A DNA stretch of 11,217 bases. It comes from JBBAGE01 sp041655055 (lineage in GTDB: Bacteria; Pseudomonadota; Alphaproteobacteria; Rhodobacterales; Rhodobacteraceae). A program made the position numbers and the translations under genes. Positions 6,290 through 11,217 of this stretch are shown one piece after another. The stretch spans positions 1-11,217 of the forward strand of contig JBBAGE010000072.1 of assembly GCA_041655055.1 (NCBI GenBank), in the 5' to 3' direction. Under the pieces are notes generated by a model. The model saw nothing but the letters and a program-made list of their open reading frames with translations, was not told the origin of the DNA and did no database searches. How positions within the stretch are numbered: the stretch's first letter is position 1; every line of letters starts with the position of its first letter.

Positions 6290-7450
6290 ATGACCCTTTC
6301 GCGCCTGTTTCCTGCGCCGGATGCCAGTCCGGTGCCACATGATCCCGCCACCGCACTTCGCGCCGAAGTGCGGGCATTTCTTGACGAAGAACGCGCCAGC
6401 GGCGGTATTCGCCCGGGCCGTCAGGGCTGGACCACGTGGGATCGTGGCTTTTCGCTGCGCGCCGCCCAGCGGGGTTATATCGGAATGACGCTGCCGGTCG
6501 AATATGGCGGGCACGGGCGCACGGCCTGGGAACGTTACGTGGTGATGGAGGAAATGCTGGCCGCCGGTGCCCCGCAAGGCTCGCACTGGATCGCCGACCG
6601 CCAATCCGCGCCGCAGATCCTGCGCCATGGCAGCGAGGCTTTGCGCCGCCGCATTCTGCCCGCCGTCGCGCGGGGCGAGATCACCTTCGGCATCGGGATG
6701 AGCGAGCCTGACAGCGGGTCGGATCTTTCGTCGATCCGCACCAAGGCTGATCGGGTCGAGGGCGGTTTCCGGCTGGAAGGCCGCAAGGTCTGGACCACGA
6801 ACGCCCAACATGCCGAATATATCATTTGCCTGTGCCGCACCGCGCCGCGTGGCGAAGGTCGCTATGCCGGGCTTTCGCAGCTTGTGGTGCCGATGGATGC
6901 CAAAGGCATCACCGTGCGCCCCATCCCCAATCTTGCGGGGGATGAGGAGTTGAACGAGATCACTTTCGATAGCGTCTTCATCCCCGAGGATCACCTGCTG
7001 GGCCAAGGCGGCGATGGCTGGGCGCTGGTGAATGCAGAACTGTCGTTTGAACGCTCGGGGCCGGACCGGATTCTATCGTCCTTCGGGCTGCTGGCCACCA
7101 TGGCGCGGCTGTCGGCGGATAGCCGCGATCCGCGCGGCATTGCCGAGTTGGGCGGGCTGGTGGCCCGTATGACGGCGATTCGCGAATTGTCCTTGCAAAT
7201 CAACGCGCTGCTGGGCCGGGGCGAAGGGGTGGGGGCGCTTGCCACGATGATGAAGGATATCGGCACCGGGCTGGAACAGGATATCCCCGAAATCGCGCGC
7301 AGGCTGATCGATATCGTCCCCGCACTCGATGGCGGGCCCGAGGCCGCGACGCTGGCGACCGCGATCCTGAACGCGCCGTGTTATTCGTTGCGTGGCGGCA
7401 CGCGCGAGATTTTGAAAGGCATCATTGCACGGGAGCTTGGCCTGAGATGA
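6290..7450 (+). CDS. Acyl-CoA dehydrogenase family protein, large subunit (AcdA)
   Basis: A 386-aa acyl-CoA dehydrogenase-like flavoprotein expected to form the 2,3-double bond of an acyl-CoA. The N-terminal helical domain spans about 18-130. The middle beta-domain carries FGIGMSEPDSGSDLSSIRTKA (about 133-153) and KVWTTNAQHAEYI (166-178), the FAD/substrate motifs. The usual C-terminal base (E376 of MCAD, YEGT) is G369 here (RGGTREI). E254 (LSFER, 251-255) lies where isovaleryl-CoA dehydrogenase has its base. The C-terminal R-x-Q-F-G FAD motif is absent; SADSRDP (275-281) is in its place. ATG 6290 is preceded by GGGGGGAG (6280-6287); a TTG at 6278 would lie before that site. It overlaps the next gene by 4 nt (ATGA). 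The features suggest it works only with AcdB. Confidence 0.92.
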   Translation: MTLSRLFPAPDASPVPHDPATALRAEVRAFLDEERASGGIRPGRQGWTTWDRGFSLRAAQRGYIGMTLPVEYGGHGRTAWERYVVMEEMLAAGAPQGSHWIADRQSAPQILRHGSEALRRRILPAVARGEITFGIGMSEPDSGSDLSSIRTKADRVEGGFRLEGRKVWTTNAQHAEYIICLCRTAPRGEGRYAGLSQLVVPMDAKGITVRPIPNLAGDEELNEITFDSVFIPEDHLLGQGGDGWALVNAELSFERSGPDRILSSFGLLATMARLSADSRDPRGIAELGGLVARMTAIRELSLQINALLGRGEGVGALATMMKDIGTGLEQDIPEIARRLIDIVPALDGGPEAATLATAILNAPCYSLRGGTREILKGIIARELGLR

Positions 7451-8391
7451 GCGATAATGCACGTATGTTAGAGGATCTGGCCGAGCGGCTTTTTGGTCAG
7501 GCAATGGCCGATCCCGCCGCACGCAAGGATGCAGAGCTGCCCACGCGCCTTGCCGCGATGGCCGAAGAAGCGGGCCTGCCGCTGGCCCTGATCCCCGAGG
7601 AAGAGGGCGGCATGGGCGCCACGCTGGAAGATGCCGCGGTGCTTGCCTGGCGCGCGGGCTATCACGCCGCGCCGCTGCCGATCGTGTCGCTGATCCTTGC
7701 GCCGACGCTGGCGGGCGCGGATGGCGCGGTGCTGGCAGCCCCCGGCACGCGCCAGGCCGAAGGCCCGGCGGATCGGATCGCGGTGGTTGCGGGCGATACG
7801 CTGGCGATCCATGCGGCAGAACCGGCGTTCGAGGCGCTTGATCACCGGCCATGGGTGCGCGCCACGGGCGATGCGCTTGCGACATATACCACCCCGGGGC
7901 TTGCCGACAGGCTGGCGGTGCAGGGGGCCTGCCTGACCGCTGCCGCGATGCTGGGCGCGATGCACCGGGTCAGCGAAATTACCATCGATTATGCCAATAC
8001 CCGCAAGCAGTTCGGCCGCCCGCTTTCGGCCTTTCAGGCGCTGCAACACCGGATTGCCGAGGCGGTTTCCGAATATACCGTGGCGCAGGCCGCCGTGGCG
8101 GGGGCGATCCGCGCCTTTGATGGCGGCTGGCTGCGCCCGCTGCACTGGCAATCGGCCAAGGTGCAATCGGGCCGCGCTGCCACCACGATTACCGCAGCGG
8201 CGCATCAGATCCTCGGGGCCATCGGCTTTACCGAGGAACATGAGCTGCATCATTACAGCAAGCGGCTTTGGATCTGGCGCGATAGCTGGGGCCGTCAGGC
8301 CGCGCTTGAGGATGCCATCGGGCAGGCCGCGATTGACGCGCCCGAAGGACTGTGGTCGCATATCGTTGATTCCAAAGGAGAAACCGCATGA
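7447..8391 (+). CDS. Acyl-CoA dehydrogenase-like small subunit (AcdB), shortened beta-domain
   Basis: A 314-aa protein, about 60-80 residues shorter than ordinary acyl-CoA dehydrogenases. An N-terminal helical part (about 1-85, with LALIPEEEGGMGATLEDAA) is recognisable. The central region (about 86-155) is short and lacks the xGxGMSEPxxGSD and KxWTTN motifs. The C-terminal helical domain is well preserved: DYANTRKQFGRPLSAFQALQ (181-200, with R186 and the QFG of the FAD-contact motif), then AAHQILGAIGFTEEHELHHY (251-270). No YEGT-type base is present. The ATG at 7447 forms an ATGA overlap with acdA, so near-equal translation is likely. I infer that it is the non-catalytic partner of a heteromeric dehydrogenase, lending the FAD contacts that AcdA lacks. 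A stand-alone enzyme is unlikely. Confidence 0.88.
   Translation: MSDNARMLEDLAERLFGQAMADPAARKDAELPTRLAAMAEEAGLPLALIPEEEGGMGATLEDAAVLAWRAGYHAAPLPIVSLILAPTLAGADGAVLAAPGTRQAEGPADRIAVVAGDTLAIHAAEPAFEALDHRPWVRATGDALATYTTPGLADRLAVQGACLTAAAMLGAMHRVSEITIDYANTRKQFGRPLSAFQALQHRIAEAVSEYTVAQAAVAGAIRAFDGGWLRPLHWQSAKVQSGRAATTITAAAHQILGAIGFTEEHELHHYSKRLWIWRDSWGRQAALEDAIGQAAIDAPEGLWSHIVDSKGETA
8374..8380 (+). promoter_or_regulatory. Shine-Dalgarno AAAGGAG of the second crotonase
   Basis: AAAGGAG lies inside the acdB coding end, 7 nt before ATG 8388. It is the best-spaced ribosome site in this operon and confirms the start. Confidence 0.8.
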
Positions 8392-9191
8392 CTGATGCCC
8401 CCGTCCTGATCGAGCGCGAAGGCTCTATCGCCCGCGTCACATTGAACGAGGCCAGTTCGCGCAATGCCCTTTCGGGTCCGGTGCTTGACATTTTGTTGCC
8501 GTTTCTTGAGGGCGCGAATGCGGATGAAAGCCTGTCGTGCATCGTGCTGACCGCTAATGGCCCGGTGTTCAGTTCGGGTGGCAATGTCAAGGAAATGCGC
8601 GACGGCACCCATCCGATGTTCACCGGCGCCCCGCATGAAATGCAAGAAGCCTATCGCCGCCATATCCAGCGCCTGCCGCGCGCGTTTCTCGCGCTTGATG
8701 TGCCGATCGTCGCAGCGGTGAACGGCGCGGCGATTGGCGCAGGGTTCGATCTGGCCTGCATGTGCGATATCCGCATTGCGGCCCCCGAGGCCGCTTTTGC
8801 CGAAAGTTTCCTGCGTGTGGGGTTGATTTCGGGCGATGGCGGGGCCTGGTTCCTGCCGCGTCTGGTGGGGCGGTCCAAGGCGATGGAACTGGCGCTGACC
8901 TGCCGGATGCTGAACGCGGCGGAGGCTGAAAGCTGGGGCATCGTCAGCCGTGTGGTTCCTGCGGACAGCCTTGTGGATGAGGCCATGGCGCTTGCGCGGC
9001 AGATCGCGGCTTTCCCGCCCAAAAGCCTGCGGCTGAACAAGCGGCTGCTGCGGCTTTCGGCGGAAAGCGATCTTGATACCGCGCTGGAACTCGCCGCCGC
9101 CTATCAGGCCATCGTGCAAAACACCGAAGATCAGCGCGAAGCCGTGGTGGCATTGCTGGAAAAGCGCGCGCCGCAATACAAGGGCGGCTGA
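8388..9191 (+). CDS. Crotonase-fold protein with a non-canonical active site
   Basis: A 267-aa enoyl-CoA hydratase/isomerase-superfamily protein. The oxyanion-hole segments are FSSGGNVKEM (61-70) and NGAAIGAGFD (112-121), and CDIRIAAPEAAFAES (126-140) follows. The residue aligned with catalytic E144 of hydratase is D121, and that aligned with E164 is F141; E139 lies two residues earlier. GDGGAWFLPRLVG (149-161) replaces the PGAGGTQRL hydratase signature. It may therefore be an isomerase, a hydrolase or a hydratase with altered chemistry; plain hydration is not assured. It is the last gene of the acdA-acdB operon, starting on the acdB stop (ATGA overlap). Having it beside the dehydrogenase, while a canonical hydratase sits in the other operon, suggests a distinct step on the same substrate. 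Confidence 0.92.
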   Translation: MTDAPVLIEREGSIARVTLNEASSRNALSGPVLDILLPFLEGANADESLSCIVLTANGPVFSSGGNVKEMRDGTHPMFTGAPHEMQEAYRRHIQRLPRAFLALDVPIVAAVNGAAIGAGFDLACMCDIRIAAPEAAFAESFLRVGLISGDGGAWFLPRLVGRSKAMELALTCRMLNAAEAESWGIVSRVVPADSLVDEAMALARQIAAFPPKSLRLNKRLLRLSAESDLDTALELAAAYQAIVQNTEDQREAVVALLEKRAPQYKGG

Positions 9192-9227
9192 TCGCGCCAA
9201 CCGACCGGCGCGGATCGACAGGGCCGG

Positions 9228-9243
9228 GGGCGCTGCAGCGCCC
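9228..9243 (+). terminator. Palindrome GGGCGC-TGCA-GCGCCC after the second operon
   Basis: A perfect 16-nt palindrome (6-bp GC stem, TGCA loop) starts 36 nt after the crotonase stop. Only TT follows, so it is not a textbook intrinsic terminator, but its position suits termination or 3'-end protection of the acdA-acdB operon. It shares the 9-mer GGGCGCTGC with the arm of the repeat at 5203-5214. Confidence 0.5.
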
Positions 9244-9527
9244 TTGGCTTGCGTGCCGGGGTAGCCTGCATTCCCTGTCGTGCGCTGTGTTTTCCAGCCT
9301 GCGCGGGTCTGATCATCCATCATCAAACAGTTGCAGATCGCCTGATGAGCGGCCGATGCGATATTTCTCGCTAGGCATCTGGCACCGCGTATGTCGCGGT
9401 CGCGATGCTTTCAAAGCAGTGTCATCGCACCATCGCCACGCGGTAATTTCGGGTGCGAAACTGGTTGCCGGCGCGATGGCCAGGCAGTGATGCGTAATCG
9501 ATTTCCCTCGTTAACCTTTCCGCCACG
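9244..9527. other. Intergenic stretch without a convincing gene
   Basis: I see no supported gene here. A 67-codon open frame (9287-9490, +) starts with GTG, lacks a ribosome site and matches nothing I recognise. Base composition is more mixed than in the genes. No tRNA-like cloverleaf, repeat array or insertion-sequence end is evident. It separates two convergent transcription units. Confidence 0.5.
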
Positions 9528-9556
9528 AAAAACCCCGCCGATTTGATGCGGCGGAG
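9528..9556 (-). terminator. Rho-independent terminator of the outer-membrane protein gene
   Basis: On the minus strand the stem CCGCCG (9554-9549), loop CATCAAAT and stem CGGCGG (9540-9535) are followed by GG and then TTTTT (9532-9528). An outer C-G pair flanks one mismatch. It starts 22 nt after the stop of the minus-strand gene. This is the clearest intrinsic terminator in the window. Confidence 0.85.
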
Positions 9557-9577
9557 TTCAGGCACATTTCCGGCGGT

Positions 9578-11217
9578 TCAGAACTTTGCGATCAGGTTCA
9601 GCGAAACGCCGCGGTCGTCATGGGTCAGATCGCTCAGATCGTCCGAGAACCGGCCGAAGTTGTAATTCACGCCCATCATCACATGTTCGCCAAAGTGGCG
9701 ATAGGCGCCCAGCACCAGCCCGGTTTCGGTCGTGCCGGCCTGGCGCAGGCCAAGCTGGCGGGCCTCGATCAGCAGATCCCAGTTATGCACCACGTGATAG
9801 CGCGCGCTGATCACCGCAAGCCAGGCATCATTGCCGGTAAAGGCCGCGCCTGTGCCCGGCGATGTTTCCGACAGGCGCAGGCCGATCTTGCCGCCCAGCG
9901 TCCAGCGCTCGGTCAGATCATATTCGGCATCGATGCTGAAAATATGACTTTTCTGACGCGGGCCGCGGGTGTCGGTGCCGTCAAGCCGCTGGCCATAGAG
10001 GTCATGCAGATACTGATAGCGCGCCAACACGTTCAGCCGGTCGTTATCCGTGGGCCGGAACGCATAACCCAGATCATAGCGCAGATAATCGCCTTCGGGC
10101 AGGGCGGCGGTGCCATCGTTGCGCGGCAGCACGAATTGCAGCCCGGTCACGACCCGTGCGGCATCGTTGATCTCATGCGTCAGCGCGAAATTCCCCATGA
10201 TCGTGTGGGAATCGCGGATGGTGCCGCCATAGCTGCCCCGGTCGCGACGCAGTTCCAGCCGCCCGCGCATGGTCAGCCCGGCATCATCTTGATAGCGCGC
10301 GCCAAGTGAAAGCGCCGCGCGGTCCAGATCGCCGCTGGCCGCATCGGTGACACGGCCGAATTCCACCGCGCCGGTATAGGTCAGATAATTGCTTTGGACA
10401 TATTCCACCCCGTAAGCGGTGGCGAGCGTCCGGCGTTCGCCAAACAGATCATAGCTGTTTTCGCCAAAGACCGTCAGATGTTCGGCAAAGCGTTTGCGCG
10501 CCCCGGTGATGAATTTACCCCGGTCGCGACCCGTCAGGACCACGTCATCAAAGGCGCGGTCGGGATCAAGCGTATAGCCGAAATAGCCCGATGTATCCGC
10601 GCCCTCAAAGCGGAACATCAGATGCCCGCCCGGCCCGGTGGCCCCGGCAGATACTTCGCCCGCGACGCGCCATTGATCGTTCAGGGCGTAATCCGCACCG
10701 ATACCGATCCGGTCGCCCCGGCTGATCTCGCCTGAATGCGCCAGCGTGGCCTGTCCGAACACATGCCATGCCAACCGGTCGGATACATCGCGCGCATAGC
10801 GCAGGCCGATATCATGGCGCCTCCCGGTGCGGTCGGCGCGCAGCGGGTCGATCCGGTCGATGAAGCCATAGGCCAGCGTGACCTCGGACCCGGCCGATAG
10901 CTGGTAAATCCAGGCAAGCCGCGCCTCATCCAGCCGCTTGCCGCTGTCGGATTTGTAATGTTCGAAACTAAGCGCGACGTCGGAACGCGCCGACAGGGCG
11001 AATTCGGTTTCCGCGCCCCAGTTTTCCTCATCCTCACGCGTCTGGTGATCGAGCGAGGAAAACCCGGCGGTGCGCTTTTCATACCATGCGGCGGCATAAC
11101 CTTCGGTGCCGGGGATCACCTCGGCCAGATCGGCGCGGGCGCGCAGGCGGTAAGCTTCGCCCGTGCCCGCCGCGGGCCCGGTAGTATCGAGCGTCAGCCC
11201 CCCGTCGATGGAATGGG
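9578..11217 (-). CDS. Outer-membrane beta-barrel protein, C-terminal part; 5' end outside window
   Basis: The frame is open to the right edge, so about 545 C-terminal residues are visible and the start is off-window; a GTG at 11119 is internal. The protein is built of alternating amphipathic strands with polar turns, for example RRHDIGLRYARDVSDRLAWH, SHIFSIDAEYDLTERWTLGG and NYNFGRFSDDLSDL, typical of a transmembrane beta-barrel. It ends in LNLIAKF, a terminal phenylalanine with alternating hydrophobic residues, which is the recognition signal for the BAM assembly machinery. By strand spacing a barrel of 20 or more strands is possible. Similar C-terminal domains occur, as far as I recall, on large alphaproteobacterial surface proteins with repetitive N-terminal regions; here the N-terminus is not visible. 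No plug-domain motif of TonB receptors is seen. Function, porin, adhesin or transporter, is open. Confidence 0.85.
   Translation of the reverse strand, partial: HSIDGGLTLDTTGPAAGTGEAYRLRARADLAEVIPGTEGYAAAWYEKRTAGFSSLDHQTREDEENWGAETEFALSARSDVALSFEHYKSDSGKRLDEARLAWIYQLSAGSEVTLAYGFIDRIDPLRADRTGRRHDIGLRYARDVSDRLAWHVFGQATLAHSGEISRGDRIGIGADYALNDQWRVAGEVSAGATGPGGHLMFRFEGADTSGYFGYTLDPDRAFDDVVLTGRDRGKFITGARKRFAEHLTVFGENSYDLFGERRTLATAYGVEYVQSNYLTYTGAVEFGRVTDAASGDLDRAALSLGARYQDDAGLTMRGRLELRRDRGSYGGTIRDSHTIMGNFALTHEINDAARVVTGLQFVLPRNDGTAALPEGDYLRYDLGYAFRPTDNDRLNVLARYQYLHDLYGQRLDGTDTRGPRQKSHIFSIDAEYDLTERWTLGGKIGLRLSETSPGTGAAFTGNDAWLAVISARYHVVHNWDLLIEARQLGLRQAGTTETGLVLGAYRHFGEHVMMGVNYNFGRFSDDLSDLTHDDRGVSLNLIAKF

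Noticed and set aside
8295..9326. 343-codon minus-strand open frame opposite the second crotonase
   Set aside because: It is antisense to a clear crotonase gene and has a low-complexity composition.
9287..9490. 67-codon plus-strand open frame in the intergenic region
   Set aside because: GTG start without a Shine-Dalgarno sequence, no recognisable family, and composition unlike the neighbouring genes.
9620..10309. 229-codon plus-strand open frame opposite the barrel gene
   Set aside because: The minus-strand frame has the amphipathic strand pattern, a BAM C-terminus and a terminator; the plus-strand frame has none of these.

Overview
The window is high-GC DNA with dense protein coding, ATGA-type start/stop overlaps and strong AAGGAG ribosome sites. 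Together with the gene content and protein styles this suggests a Gram-negative alphaproteobacterium, probably of the Rhodobacterales/Paracoccaceae. That placement is inference from sequence style, not from a marker gene. The outer-membrane barrel at the right end does show a Gram-negative cell envelope.

Layout. Positions 1-5071 (+) form one tightly packed catabolic operon: the C-terminal end of an acyl-CoA ligase, an enoyl-CoA hydratase with both catalytic glutamates, a 3-hydroxyacyl-CoA dehydrogenase, a thiolase, an aldo/keto reductase and a Ure2p/YfcG-like glutathione transferase. Gaps between these genes are at most about 20 nt, and several overlap. Positions 5072-5261 separate convergent genes and hold a REP/BIME-like structured element. 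Positions 5262-6116 (-) encode an IclR-family regulator. Positions 6117-6289 are an AT-rich divergent control region with three palindromes. Positions 6290-9191 (+) form a second operon: two acyl-CoA dehydrogenase-like subunits and a second, non-canonical crotonase, all joined by 4-nt ATGA overlaps. Positions 9192-9577 have no convincing gene but contain one terminator-like palindrome (+) and one clear Rho-independent terminator (-). Positions 9578-11217 (-) are the C-terminal part of a large outer-membrane beta-barrel protein that runs off the window.

Working together: the ligase would activate a carboxylic acid to its CoA thioester. The AcdA/AcdB pair would introduce the alpha,beta double bond, a crotonase would hydrate it, the dehydrogenase would oxidise the 3-hydroxyacyl-CoA, and the thiolase would release acetyl-CoA (or another acyl-CoA). 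This is a complete beta-oxidation-type spiral, probably for one special substrate under IclR control rather than for bulk fatty acids. The aldo/keto reductase and glutathione transferase suggest that the substrate carries a carbonyl or an electrophilic group, but the sequence does not identify it.

The most interesting point is that AcdA and AcdB have lost complementary parts of the acyl-CoA dehydrogenase fold. This points to an obligate heteromeric enzyme, like the alpha2beta2 dehydrogenases of actinobacterial steroid side-chain degradation.
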